Assembly (NCBI RefSeq): GCF_000004075.3
Contig: NC_026658.2
Coordinates: 22,742,075-22,806,074, forward strand
Direction: 5' to 3'
From: Cucumis sativus
Lineage: Eukaryota > Streptophyta > Magnoliopsida > Cucurbitales > Cucurbitaceae
Length of the DNA stretch: 64,000 bases
Part shown: piece by piece, positions 11,771 through 25,300 of the stretch
How the letters are laid out: each line of letters begins with the position of its first letter
Numbering within the stretch: position 1 is the first letter of the stretch
The notes under the pieces: generated by a model
What the model was told of the DNA's origin: nothing
Database searches by the model: none
The model's input: only the letters and a program-made list of their open reading frames with translations
Program-made: the position numbers and the translations under genes

Positions 11771-14428
11771 ATATCATATGGGTATACAGTATAATAATGA
11801 AAATTTACTAGTGTGAAATTTTCGGATGACTTATTATATAATATGTGTATTATATATGTGTTCTTGTAATTAATGGAATGTAGAATAATGAAAATAATTG
11901 AAAAAGAATACTAACCGAAAGTTTAATGAGAATGAAATGAGAAAATAAATATCCGACCAAATATGAAAAGATGAACAATGATATTGAAGGCTGTGAAATC
12001 TATGAAAAAAAAAGGAAGATTAATGTGAAGGATGTTGAAAGATGAAGTACACAGTGTTGAAAATTAGAAATTTATTAACGAAAGATTAGAGGGTTAAATT
12101 TATGAATGAAAGGTTAGAAGGTTAACATGACGGAGATAAATGGTTGCCGACAACTAATGAAAACTGAGTATAAATTTGTGATGGAGATGAAAGATTGTTC
12201 ACGGTTACAATTAATTTGCATAATTTTCCATATTAGAATAAATTTTGTTTTATACTTTATTATAAAAAATTCTCAAATTATTACCATAGTAGAGATACAC
12301 ATTTATTTAAGGATGTTATGAAAATTATAATAAATTGAAAGTATTTTGAATAACAAAATAATTGAAATATTATTACGAATATAATATATAATTAATAATG
12401 ATTATAAGGTCATTATATTGTCCAAAAATTATACGAATTCTTGATAAAGAAAATAATTTACAGTTTGGGATATTTGTGAAAATTCATATTCAATTTAGAT
12501 TTTTTGTCTAGATCTTTCTTCATTTTAGGGTTTTAGGCCTGTAAATTCTTATCAACTTTGAGATCAATGTCTTTTGAAAGATTGAAAATTATGAAAATTT
12601 AACTTTTCTTAAATTTTAGAAGATCGAAGCTCAAATTGACTGCAACTACAACATCCTGAAGACCGAAGATCAAGATCTTCAAAGTTTTAATTTGTATTGA
12701 AGAGAAAACATCAAATGAGTAAATATTAGAGACTGTATTCACTATACAAACCAATATACAAAGTTCAATTCCACGAAATACAGTTCCGTTGAAATCTTGT
12801 GTGAACAACAACTTGCACAATTTGAAAAAATGGTGACTCTCAATGTAGACTTGAGCAGTGATGAGAATTAGATGTCGCAATTTATTTTCTAAAAGCATAA
12901 TCGGATGGTTAAGACATCAATTATCCATGGATAAACTAAAAATATAGTATTTTTTTTCTCTCTTTTTTACCTATTTTAGATGTTACATGATTCTCGTAAA
13001 AAGAAGAGCTAATCATATCATTCTAAAGTACAATGACAGACGCAATTATAATGTTAACTATAGAAAATAAAAATAAAAAAACAAATCTTTAAACTTATCA
13101 AAATTAAAATATTGCACCTTCAAACGTAATGGTAAAAAATTATACGAATTATGGAAGGTGTTATTTTTAAATATAATAAAATAAAATAAAAATATTTAGT
13201 TTTCCATTAAAAAAATATATGATATTTTAATATAATTGTAAATATTTTTATAAATTTATCATTTAGAATAAATTTTTGTTATAAAGTTTTGAGGATTCAA
13301 TTTTCTTACCACTCACGTCAAATACAACTTTTAATTTGGTGACGCAAAGGAGAGTGTTTGGAGACAAACAAACTAATTTTTCTAAAGAAAAAATAAAAAA
13401 AACCGACAAACAAACGTCTTCTCATTTTTCATCACTTGGCGCCAACAATCCTCGTTAGTCGTTAGTGTCACTGCTTCAGAGTTTAGCGATATGCTTTCAG
13501 AATTCATTACCAATTATTCCTCTCCACTTCCCCATCAATTTCTGCTCTCCTTCGCTCTCTCTGACTTTGCATTTCTTTATTATATATCTTTCCGCGTTCC
13601 CAGTTCGTGTTTTCCCCAACTCTCTCTCTCTCTCTCTGGTTCTTCAAGATTCTTGCTGACTTTGTCGATGCAGGTTATTATATTACTCTAATCTCTTTCT
13701 TTCTTGCGCCGGTTTTTTAATGTTTTGATCGAAATAAATTTATTTCATATTCTTATTTTATGATCCACATGCACTTTGAAGTTAGTTTTACTTTTGTTTA
13801 AAAAGTTTCACTTATACTTTGACTTTGCGAATCAATTCAATATGCTCCAAACAATATCTTATTGTTAAAACACGGAATCAAAGTTGACATGGACGGAGGA
13901 GTTGTAGATGAATTATGCCATTTTAGCTTTGTTGGTAATATGAGATTCTATCGCAAAATTATTTGGTAATGAAAGGAGAAAGGAATGAATGGTTTATGGG
14001 ATTATTGGCATCGAAACAAACAAAACTATCAGAGCATTTTTAGTAGTTTAACCTGAATGTTATGTTGTATAATAGAATAAACAACAATGTCAATGATTTT
14101 GATTTGACTTAGAATCATTTACCATATAAAGAGAGATTAAAGATTTTTCTGTCAACTATGACAGCTATGGAGAGTAAAGTCTTCCTCCCCTCCACATTCT
14201 TTTTTAATAAGATGTCCCTAAAATAATTCAACTTGGCTTTAACTGGATTTTCATAATGATATACTAAAAAGAATGGCTAGCGTAAGTGGGTCATACGTTG
14301 CTTCTAAAAGCTGTTTGATTTGGTCTATCATGCTGTTTTCTACATGGTTTCGTAAAAATACACACACAAAAAGAGCCAATTAAACACCCACATATGATTT
14401 CTAGCTGCTCTCTTTCCAATTAAGACTG
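11771..14428. other. AT-rich spacer and upstream region of the receptor kinase
   Basis: No coding exon recognised. A CT-rich stretch with a (TC)n run lies at about 13500-13640 and ends ATGCAG|GTTATT near 13674. It could be a 5' UTR exon of the downstream kinase gene spliced to near 14400, but this is inference. W-box cores TTGACT occur at 13819 and 14104, as in many defence-induced kinase promoters. Such short motifs also arise by chance. Confidence 0.3.
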
Positions 14429-17400
14429 ATGATTATGGAGCAGATAAAATACTTCCTCCTTCAGATCTTTGTAGTTTTAGCCATTTCATTTCTTGTTTCT
14501 GCACAGGATCAATCAGGTTTGTTCTTGTGTTTCAATGAGTTGCATATTCAAATTGGTTTTATCTTTCTATAAGAAAAATAACTGTCTATCTGTTTGTGTA
14601 TTTTGTTGTTCAGGATTCATCAGCATTGATTGTGGAATTTCAGGGAATTCAAGCTACAAAGACAGTGTAACAAACATAAAGTACATTTCTGATGTAAACT
14701 TCACAGAAACTGGAATAAGTAAGAGCATATCATCAGATTTCAACACTACCACTCTTCCACAACAGTTTTGGTATGTTAGAAGCTTTCCCGAAGGAGAAAG
14801 AAACTGTTACACCATAAAGCTTGCTCAAGGCAAAGGTTTCAAGTATTTGATCAGGGCAAGTTTTATGTATGGAAGCTATGACGGTCAAGGTACTGCTCCA
14901 GTTTTCGATCTATACATGGGAGTTAATAAATGGGGTACAGTAGTAATGGGGAATGAATCCAACATCATAATCAAAGAAGTTGTACATGTACTTCCTACAT
15001 CTTCCATATGCATTTGTTTGGTCAATACTGGCTTTGGATCACCTTTTATATCAGCATTGGAGCTTAGGCTTTTGAAAAATGCAAGTTATGTCACTGATTT
15101 TGATTTGCTAGCTCTCCACAGACGGTTGGACGTTGGTTCAACAATCAACAGAACCGTCAGGTAAGACGTTTATGGGGAAAAAATGGTTAACGAAACTTGT
15201 TTTACTTTTACTGAAGCTGATGCTTGAATGTCCTTATGTCTCTTTTCAGGTACAATGATGACATTTCTGATAGGATCTGGGTGCCTTATAACTTTCTTAA
15301 TTATAAAATTATGAACACTTCATCTACAGTTGATTCGGGAGGCAGCAATTCTTATAATTTACCAGGAATTGTAATGAGCACTGCCATCACAACCTATAAT
15401 GCTAGTGATCCTCTGGAATTTCACTGGGTTCCTGAAGATCCCAGTGCAAGATATCATATATTCCTGCACTTTGCTGATTTGGAAAAGCTTCAAGCCAACC
15501 AATTAAGGGAATTTAACATCTATCAAAATGGAAATTATTTTCATGGACCTTTCTCTCCTGATTACTTGCAGTCAACTACATTGTCTAGCACATCCCCAAT
15601 GAGTGGAGAAAATATTGCATTTTCATTATTAAAAACTAATGCATCAAATCTTCCTCCCATTCTCAATGCTCTTGAAATCTACTTGGTGCTTGACACGTTG
15701 CAATCACGCACCGATGAGCAGGACAGTACGTGCTGAGTTTTCATTTGCAGTATATTTCTCTGTCATTGGGCTGTTTTCAAATATAGCAAAATGAACCAAC
15801 TTATTTACAAATATAGCAAAAAGTAAAATTTTGACGTGTTTGTAAATATTTTTAATAGTTTCACTATTTAAAATAATTTTCATTGTTCAATATAAGATAT
15901 AATGTAATCATACTCTCATGCTCTTTCGGTTTTGCATTTGGATATTGCAGTTACTGCTTTGATGAACATCAAATCATTTTATGGAGTGAGAAAGAACTGG
16001 CAGGGTGATCCATGCCAGCCAAAATCTTTTTTGTGGGATGGTCTTATTTGTAGCTACGATGACCAGATTCCTAATAGAATCACCACTTTGTGAGTTTTCA
16101 AAAATACTATCATTTGGCTATATTCTTATCTATTTTCTTTCATGGACTTCTATAAACTCGACAACAGGAACTTATCTTCAAGTGGATTGGTGGGGGAAAT
16201 AACTACGTATGTATCTGAATTGACAACATTACAATATTTGTAAGTCAAGAATAATTATACAACCTCCTTGTTTGATGGTTTTCTGATAATGTAAACTATA
16301 AGGGGTTTTCCATTCTTTGTACCAACAATCAGTAGTCTAAGTGAACTGCTTATGCCAGGGATTTGTCAAACAATAACTTGAGTGGACCAGTGCCCGATTC
16401 TCTATCCAAATTGCAGTCCTTGAAAGTTCTGTGAGTAACTTTTCACAAAAATGAATGATCAATGTATTTTGTTAGAAAACTAATTACTGACTGGCAATAT
16501 ATTTGCAGAGATTTGAGAGACAATCCACTCCTTGGTTCTATACCAAGCGAACTCGTGGAAAGATCGAAGAACGGATCCCTTTCAATAAGGTATGCCATCT
16601 TTGTTGCAAGTTCTTAAAAAAATGAGTTGTTCCGATAGAGTTTCAATAGTGTTGGTTTGTCTTCATGCTATTTTTCTTGTTTTTGTCAATTTTTTATGGA
16701 TGTTTCTGTATGTATTCGTTCGTGCTTACGAAGACAAAAAGATTTCTTTGACAAATGCAATATGTTTTACCTATCAATAAACATCTCCAAAGATCAGGAA
16801 CTGTGGTGTTTAAGGAAATTAATGTTAGTGATTACTACTATAATTTAAAATCTTGATTGTGTTGTCATTTGCTTTATGGAAGGGTTGGAGCCGGAGGAAA
16901 CACGGATCTTTGTGCTTCATCTTCTTGTCCAAAGAAGAAAAAGAGTTATGTTATTATGATTGTAGCGATAGTTTCATCGTTTCTTGTCCTCTTAGCTGCA
17001 ACATCAGTCTTGATAATATTGTGGAGAAAAAGAGGTTAGAGTACAGTTTTATTGTGCAGGATTTGTGAGAGCTTTAAGACATACTTCCATGATCATGCTT
17101 TTTAAACCATCACCTATTGACAGCTCGGAAACAGCCCGTCATAAGACTCGGAACACTAGAGGAAAAAAAACAGCAACTATCTTACTCTGAAATACGACGT
17201 ATAACAAACAACTTTGAGAGACAAATTGGAGAAGGAGGTTTTGCAAAAGTATTCCTTGGTAATTTGGATGATAGTCAAGTCGCCGTGAAGGTCCTTAAGT
17301 CTTCGGTTCAAGGTTATAAAGAATTTGAAGCAGAGGTAAGTCATCATCATCAGCGTCCTTGAATTGATTTTTCAGTGTCTAGTCTAGTTCTTAGATCTTC

Positions 17401-20267
17401 TGGAGTATCTTGTTCGAGATGGTTGACAGAAGAACATTCTTGTTGTTACGAAATCACCAAACAAATAATTTGAAAAATGTAAAAGAAGAAAGGATTGACA
17501 CACAAATTTATATGAGTAAATGTGTTACAGCTCCAGGGTAAAGAGAAAACATTATCAAGGTGAATGTTATAGAGTATAGAATAACGGCGCCGGTAACATT
17601 AGAATTTATCTAATGCACTTCTCTGAACCCTAGGGTCATAATCATAAATAACTACAAATAATTAAAATCTGTTGAATACTAATTCTAAATAGGTTTTGGA
17701 GCGTTGCTCCCAAACCCCACTAGCAAGGCCACATATTTGATTGTTCTTGCATCAGATAACAGATTCAAGACATTTCAATACTTTGTGTTTCGTTGATTAT
17801 GTATGTCACTAAGTAAACAAGAATTTACTGTTAAGCTGTCAGTTTTTTGGTATATGGCAGTGTGTGCTGGCAATAAATAGTGTCAAAACATTCCTATGAA
17901 TCTATGATGGCACTCGTTTCCTGATCTTAAGGATATAATAAAATTGCAAGAACTAAGTTGAAGAAGATATTTTTCCATCCATTTTTCGAGGAAAAAAAAG
18001 GGCCTAGCGTTAGTAAACAAGTGGAAGAGACCTAAGTAAAAAGGAAAAAACCAAAGTTACTTTAAGAGAAATATAAATGGATTCGAAAGAAGGGCGGAAC
18101 CAAAACCAAAAGAGATACAAAAGATTTTCTCCAAAATAAAGGACCACGTTGTCTTTGAAGTAAAAAATAGATACCACTCTAGGCTCCACGTTGTCTTTGA
18201 TTCTCCTTTGCTTGATTATTGTTCTTCATTAATTTTCTTGGATGCTTGTGTTATTGTTTTCAATTGCTTGAACAAATCTTGATTTCTCTTTCTACATTTC
18301 TGTTCTGTATCATGAAAATATCCCTTTGTTTACATTACAGGTTAAACTTTTGTTGAGAATTCATCATCGAAACTTGACCAGCCTTGTTGGATACTGCTGC
18401 CAAAAAACCAACCTGGTTCTAATTTATGAGTACATAAACAATGGCAACTTAAAAGAGCATCTATCAGGTTTCTGTTACTGTTTGAATTTCTATTTTAGAG
18501 AGAAAAACACCCTTTTAATATCTTTTTTTTTTTTGCTGCGAATTCGCCTAAACAGACAAATGTAAAAAAAGAGAGTCAACACACAAATTTACATGATTTA
18601 CTAACGGTGTGTTAGTAAGAGTTAGAGCATTTATATACTGCACAAGTCATAATCATAAATAACCATACATATTAAATGTGTTGAATACAAATTCTAGATA
18701 ACAAATTCAAGGCATCCTTACATTTTCTATAGGTTTGTTTTGTTATCATCAATATTGACTGGTGAGTAGTAACTGAAGATTAAAATGATATGTAGGTAGC
18801 AAAGGCAGTGTTCTCAGTTGGGAGGAAAGGATGCAAGTAGCAGTCAATTCAGCTCAAGGTTGGATGCAATTCTAGCTAATCTTGTTTATAACAATGTTTT
18901 GGTATTGTTGATGATTCCTCTTGGGATTGAATGAGGTCTTTGAAATCTAGGGTTGGAGTATCTGCATCATGGTTGTAGGCCACCGATTGTTCATAGAGAT
19001 GTGAAATCTGCAAACATCCTTTTGAATGAAAGATTCCAAGCTAAAATAGCTGATTTTGGTCTATCCAAGAGTTTTCCAACCGAAAGCCGTACTCATATGA
19101 CAACCGTTGTTGCGGGGACCGATGGTTATCTCGATCCCGAGTAAGTTTGTTTTGGTTGTTGATCAACTACATATTGATATAGTGAAAGGAAAGAAAAATT
19201 TAAGAGATACGAACTCTCAAATAGAGAAAATATATGAACAAATAATACAATCAAACAGAGATCTCCTTCCAAACAACTTCGATCGGCATGTTTACTTCAA
19301 ATATGGAAAAACAAAGGCATTACAAAACTAGCTACCGAAGAAACCAAAAAAATGAGCACCAACCAACAAAGAACAAATTGAAAAATTTTCAACAATGCAC
19401 GAATTGACGAACCAACACAAGGATTCTTGAAAAGAAACTTTCTCCTAACGCTCTAAAACCTTCCAACAAAAGGACGAAATAGAGCCCAACGAAAGTGATA
19501 TTAAACAACCACCACTTTATACTTCCAAAAACCGCAAACAAGAATCCAACCACCCTCAATGAAGCAACCCCGTCGAATTTATTTTCTCAATGGGGCTGCT
19601 TGATCTGGAGTAGGTTTTCATCTTTTATTAATTTATAATCTTTGAATAGACTAAATAATTGGAATATATAATATAGCAATAGAGAGTCTAACATAAAAAG
19701 CAGGTTTATGTGAAATCACCATTATAATAAAACACACAAATAGTTGAATGAGTTCACTGTTCTTGCATATATCCCTATAAGCTCAATAAATCAATATATG
19801 AAACTTCTTATACTTTTCAAAACCAATTCATGGATCTTGGGTGCAGGTATTATGCAACTGGCTGGTTGACTGAGAAAAGTGATGTTTATAGTTTTGGAGT
19901 TCTTGTATTGGAAATCGTTACTTCTCGTCCAGTCCTGATGATCGACAGAGCTTCTTCACAGAAATATCATATAAGCCAATGGGTTATGCAATTGATGAAA
20001 ATAGGTGATATAAGGAGCATTGTTGATCAAAAGGTGAGGGAAAACTTTGACTTGAGTTCTGCTTGGAAGGCAGTGGAGATTGCAATGAAATGTTTGTCAT
20101 TGAATTCCATTGATAGGCCAAACATGAAAGAGGTAGTTTCGGAGTTGAGCGAGTGTTTGGCGTTAGAGAAAGCTCGGAAAAGAAAAAACGCTGACACTGA
20201 CATGAGAAAATCAAATCCAGTTAGTAGGAATTTCAGAGAGAGTGAAGTAACACCTTTTGCTAGATAG
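14429..20267 (+). CDS. Malectin-like LRR receptor-like kinase (LRR-I, SIRK/IOS1-type)
   Basis: Thirteen exons: 14429-14516, 14614-15160, 15250-15725, 15951-16089, 16168-16239, 16359-16430, 16509-16589, 16883-17034, 17124-17335, 18341-18467, 18796-18858, 18951-19140, 19847-20267. Total 2640 nt, 879 aa, all phases consistent. A signal peptide (residues 1-24) leads into a malectin-like ectodomain starting GFISIDCG, then a GDPC motif (NWQGDPCQP), two LRRs ([23 protein letters not shown]), one membrane segment (about 514-538) after a Lys run, and a Ser/Thr kinase. Kinase motifs: VAVKVL Lys, [11 protein letters not shown] (about 691), DFGLSK (about 711), ending TPFAR. Two core motifs are altered: the glycine loop reads GEGGFA and the activation segment [11 protein letters not shown], against the family's usual GxGGFG and GTPGYLDPEYY. 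Relatives act at the plasma membrane in immunity or cell-wall sensing. The ligand is unknown. Confidence 0.9.
15768..15855. mobile_element. Short MITE-like element in RLK intron 3
   Basis: Starts GGGCTGTTTTCAAATATAGC and contains ATTTACAAATATAGCAAAAAG and TTGTAAATATTTTT. This is the same end sequence and core as the copies near 54.8 and 57.4 kb, here as a deletion derivative. The matching right end is not clear. Confidence 0.5.
17336..18340. other. Long intron 9 of the receptor kinase
   Basis: This 1-kb intron separates the two N-lobe exons of the kinase. It holds no recognised exon. A purine-rich stretch with poly-A-like runs near 17960-18130 may be a decayed retroelement tail, but no protein motif supports this. 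Confidence 0.35.
19141..19846. other. Intron 12 of the receptor kinase
   Basis: About 700 bp between the activation-segment exon (ending LDPE) and the last exon (starting YYATGW). It is purine-rich from 19180 to 19560, unlike the other introns of the gene, which suggests an inserted sequence. I could not identify it. Confidence 0.35.
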
Positions 20268-22349
20268 AGGTTCTATATGTGTGTGATTCTAAACAATTCT
20301 ATTGCAAAAAGTCGATATGTAAGAAGAGTATGAACAACAATTTAATGTCTTTGGCATTGTCAATGTTTGTTCATATTATGAACTAAGAAATAGCCTAAGT
20401 GGTTTAAGAAATGAAGCAATGATTGTAATTTCTGCATCAAACTAAGAGCCTCTGCATTTGTAAATAGCTGAATGCGCTCGGCTCGACTTACCTAAACTGT
20501 GTGCTAACGACCAACAAGTCTGTATTTCGAATCTTCCATCTCTTATTGTACTCAAACAAAGGAAAAATCTTCAAAATATGAACGTTTGGACTTTCTAATC
20601 TTTACATTCATTCAACAAAGAAACTTCCTTTTGATTTTTCTTCTCTTCATATTTTGGATTTTAGTTCTCGTCCACTGCCAATAGATCTTCCACTGGGTGC
20701 ATTTTTATTTATTATTTAGAGATAGCAAATATAGCAATTGGATTCAAACTATTAGCACACTTGACAACATTTTAAAAAGAATTGCAAATATAGTAAAATC
20801 GACTATGTTGTATATATTGGTTTTATTTGATAGATATTTATTATTGATAGACTTTGTTATATTTGCAATTTTTTTAAAATGTTGTTATATACTTCATTAT
20901 AATTTTTAAAATTACTACTCGTCATAATTACTCTACTATTTTTATAGCATTTCTAAGAGTTTTTTGTTATGGACCTAGATCCCTTTAAGTTTTGAAACAA
21001 TTATTCGAGTCTAATTATATATGTATACATATACGTATAGACCACGAGAGTTTTATCATGTAAATAATAAGAAGTCTATCTATTTTTATAGTTAAATAAT
21101 TGTGAACTGTAGGGCAAACGTTAGCTTTAATGTTCAAATTGCAAAATTTACATATGTTTGCGCATAATTCTATCTATTTCAGAGTTTTTTCTTTCAAGAT
21201 GTTATATTTTTATTATTAAGTATTAAGTTGTGTTTCAGTTTGACATTTCATTAATGAAATAATTTTGAGGATTTTTAAAGTAATTAGTTTTTGTTCACAT
21301 TTTTTTGCATTAAAATTAAGGTTTTTATACTACTAAATTAAAAGTTAATGCCAAATACCAAAGTAAATATCATGATAAAAGGTTGGTTCACTATAGCAAC
21401 TCAACTTGAATAGTAAATACTATCGAATTTGCATGTTTATTAAATTTCATCTTCCATCTTTTGCTACTTTTCACACTTATCAACAAAAGTTATCTTATAA
21501 CTCCCTCTCGAACAAACACTAACATTAATATACTAACTTCAAATAGAATGAAAATCAAAACAATGAGAAGTATGAATCAAATAATAAAAACACAAGTGGA
21601 TTTCAAATAAAAATATAACATTTTAAAACATACATACATGCTAAAATTCAAATTTCAAAACAAACACAACTCCATGCATCTTTTTCAAATAAGCTAAATT
21701 TGTAACAAAATAAAATAAAAAAATAAAAACAACATTTAGAATTTTCTTTTTCTTCTAAAGAAATGGCATGAAACCAGTTCCTCATCTTATTACTATATTT
21801 AATAGTTAAATTGAAAAAAAAAGGGAAAAACTTTTTTAGTTTTTAAAAGTTGGTTTAATTTTTTAAACCATTGATAATAGAAACATAATTATAGAAGAGA
21901 AATCGTCATAAATAAAACCTTTGCACAAAATATTTTGTAGTTTTTAGAGAATTCAATTGTAGTAAATTTTTTTTTGTTAGTTTGTCAAATTTTTATATTT
22001 TTGAAAAAAAAAACTCTATAGAATATATATATATATAATAACAAAGGAGGTGGAAGCAGTAGTGATAGAATTAAAATTTCAAACCTAAAAAAACAAAAGA
22101 ATTACCCAATTAGACCTAATTTGTCCTGCGAAAAAAAGAAGAAACAGACTTAAAAGAGCTGACGAACGAAGAGGTATTTTTAAAGAAAGGGTGAAAAGAA
22201 ATCTTAAATTTACGTATAAATAGGAAATAAGAATAACAAAAAGGCCGTCCCGTGAGCTGTCTTCCTGTCGCTCATCCGTTTAGGTCTCTGCTGGGTCGCC
22301 ATTTGACTCTCTCACACACACCAGCAGTGAACTATCTTTGGCGACGAAC
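20268..22349. other. AT-rich spacer between receptor kinase and methyltransferase
   Basis: No gene recognised. It includes the inverted-repeat element at 20764-20885 and many poly-A/T runs. The last 150 bp before 22350 is richer in GC and is the likely leader of the methyltransferase gene. Confidence 0.45.
20764..20885. mobile_element. MITE-like element with ~33-bp inverted repeat arms
   Basis: The left arm at 20764-20799 begins ACAACATTTTAAAAAGAATT and continues GCAAATATAGTAAAA. The right arm at 20853-20885 is its near-perfect reverse complement (TTTGTTATATTTGC...AAAATGTTGT). The loop contains ATTGATAGAC-type sequence. The core GCAAATATA links it to the other short elements in the window. 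Confidence 0.7.
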
Positions 22350-25300
22350 ATGTCTGGAGCAAGAGAAGATGAAGATGAAGAACAAACTCGTCAGAGGAAG
22401 CTTGAAGAAGCCCTCGAAGTCAAATCGCTCCGCCGGATTGTCAGTGCATATCTCAAGTACGTTTTGTTTATCCTTCTTTATATATTGGGTTATTGCGATC
22501 CACTCTTTTCTCTTTGATTCATATATGTATGCACTCGCGTATTGGTTATTGGTTAAAACACTAGTTTTTTAATCTGGGTATTGGGGGTCGTTTTGAATTA
22601 TGTAATTTCAGGAATGTTATTGAAGTCTGTGAATTAAGGTAGTAGTTGAAGCTTTTAAGCCGGATAGAGTCGTTGAGATTGAAGTATTGGCTTGTTTCAA
22701 CTGGCAGGTGGTTATGGATACTATCTCCATTCGTTAAAACGCATTGGAATCTTTGTCGTTTAACGACTTAATTGAAAAAGAAGAAGGAAATAATGGATAG
22801 CTATAATTTGTATTGACACTGCTTTTATTGAAATCTGTGAATTATGATAGTAGTAGAAGAATCTTTTAAGCTGGACGGAATAATTGAGATTGAAGTATTG
22901 ACTTGTTTCAATTAGCAGGTGCTTGTAGAAGCTATTTTCAAGAAAAAGTAAATAATGGATAGTCATAATTTGTGTTTATACGGCCGTTTTTTGTTTCTCA
23001 TCTTCGTTCTCCCTTGTTTCTTGAGTAATCACATTTGTTGGTGGATATTTCAGTATCTTATTTGTTATTCTTGTAGTAGGAATTCTCTTTTTGTGGTCTT
23101 TTTTTTACGGCGGTGTATTCTTTCATTTTTCTGAATGAAAGTCATTTGTTGCTATTAAAAGAAAGTATCTTATTTTTCACTCATATATTGATACAGCTAT
23201 CCAGAGGCTTCAGAAGAAGACGTGAAAAGATATGAAAGATCGTTCAGTAAGCTTCCTCCTGCTCATAAGGTATCCAGATATTTCTTCTGTAATTGGACTT
23301 TTGTTAACTGGAAAAAATCTACTATACCTGCCGAACTACTTAGATAATTATTTAATGGATATAAATCGAATTTATTGGTAAAATAAAGTTGCAATTATGT
23401 AAGCTTTGTGATGCATGTGACATTATGCTTTTCTGAATGAGAAATGAACTTTTCATTGATTTCATGAAAAGAAACAAGTTTTGGAAGGATACAAACTATT
23501 CATTTCATGCTAATAGTTTTAACATTTTTTTTGTCTATCAAAAAGCTTCAACTGCATGATATCATTTGAAGTCCCCCAAACAAAATCGACCTCTTGATAA
23601 CCTCCCATCTAGGCAAGTGCGAACTCTTTCCTTTTCCTTTCCTTTTCTTCACATCCTTCTTAGAGAAAATACGTGTTAACCTCTCCAGACAAAACACACA
23701 TCACATTGCGCTGTGGAAAGAGAAAAATAGTAAATAGAAATGCCACTTGAAAGAAATCTGATCAAGGTAAGTTTTCCAGATTTAGAAAAGAAGCCTTTTT
23801 TCCTAGTGGCGAACCTACTTTGCACTTTATCCAGCATTGGTACCACAAAGCCATCGATTTTGTCCAAAGAGGGTCTCCCTTTCTATGACCTCTCATCACT
23901 ACCACTTTATCCTCAGGACATTCATTAATGAGGGAAGAGAGATGGAGGTGTTGAAGCAACATGCCCTTTACATTTTCTTGTACCTTAAATGCTACATTCT
24001 TCATCGCCCCTTGACATTAGTGAGATGAACACAATTTTGTATTAAACAAAGAGAAGGTACAAGAAACGTTAGGAAGCTTAAGCGTCATTCAATCCCAAAG
24101 TAAATAGGAGTAACAGTCTAAGAAGAAGCTACTCAATTGATAGGATAGTAAAAGTGGAGTTCTCAACATTCCTATCAAAGGAGCTTGAATTAGGGCCTAC
24201 CAAGTGGAGCAGCCCATAACATCTCCCCATTTCTGAAGTTTTTTCACAAGATTCTATCATTTGTCCGACCAAAGTTTCAACATGGGTAGTCCTCAGACTC
24301 AAACTGCCACCAGCTTCAAGAAACCCTCTATATTTCTCGGCACACACCAAGGTGTCCCAACAGAACTAGGAAACCTTATTTAACACTTGCGAGCAACGAG
24401 CGACGGAGAAAACAATGGTCATTTCTCTTTAGCTATAAACTATATTTTCAATTTAACTCTGAGCAATGGGATAATGGGAAATGACCATGACTTATTAATT
24501 TCTACAATATTTTCAACTGTGTTTTACATTTATCATTCTCAACACTTACATTCGTGTAATAATTTTTACTAACAATTATCTCTAGTATTCTAACTTGTCT
24601 GTTGACAAACTTTTTGATTGCTTGTGCAGGCTCTATTATCACACTTTCCCTTGAAGTTTGAGAGACTAAGAAGGTAGATTTAAAATAGCTAGATTTTTAT
24701 GGACAGGAATATCAATTGCTTAAATATTTGGCCCTGTTTTTGCAATTGTAAAAAAAACATTTATATTTGGAATGACGTAATAATCAGTGCAGAGGAAATC
24801 AAATTGCCTTTATGTTTCTTAATGACGTTCTCTTGGATGATTTTGAATATTGAAAGCCCAATAATTGTTCAAGTTTGGTTATTGGTGATTGGGAGAGAAT
24901 GTTTGTGATCATTAGTTATATGTGTCTTACGTTTTCCTCGTCCTTTGGTGGTTGTGGAGCTGGCTCCATTTTTCTTATTTGTCTAGTTTCATTATAAAAG
25001 AAACTAGTCCTTGTAAAAAACCTGTTACTGATATAAAAAATATTTACAGTTTGTCTTAACTTGTATATTTTACCAATCAATGTATGAAGTATTATCATAA
25101 TAGAAGGCCTCTGGTTTCATTTCTTTCATAGATGCACCATGCACGAAACATGTTACCAACTATCAAGTATCAAACAACACTCCCAGTTTTGGTTTTAGGA
25201 TCTCTAGTCTTTGTTTATAGATTTTCTACTCTTTGCATATGTATGATTAGGTCGCAACACTTTCAATGGTCATCTATTAACTTTAGTGAACAGATACTGC

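Noticed and set aside
12599..12898. 99-codon minus-strand frame in the AT-rich spacer
   Set aside because: Composition follows the AT bias and no family is recognised.
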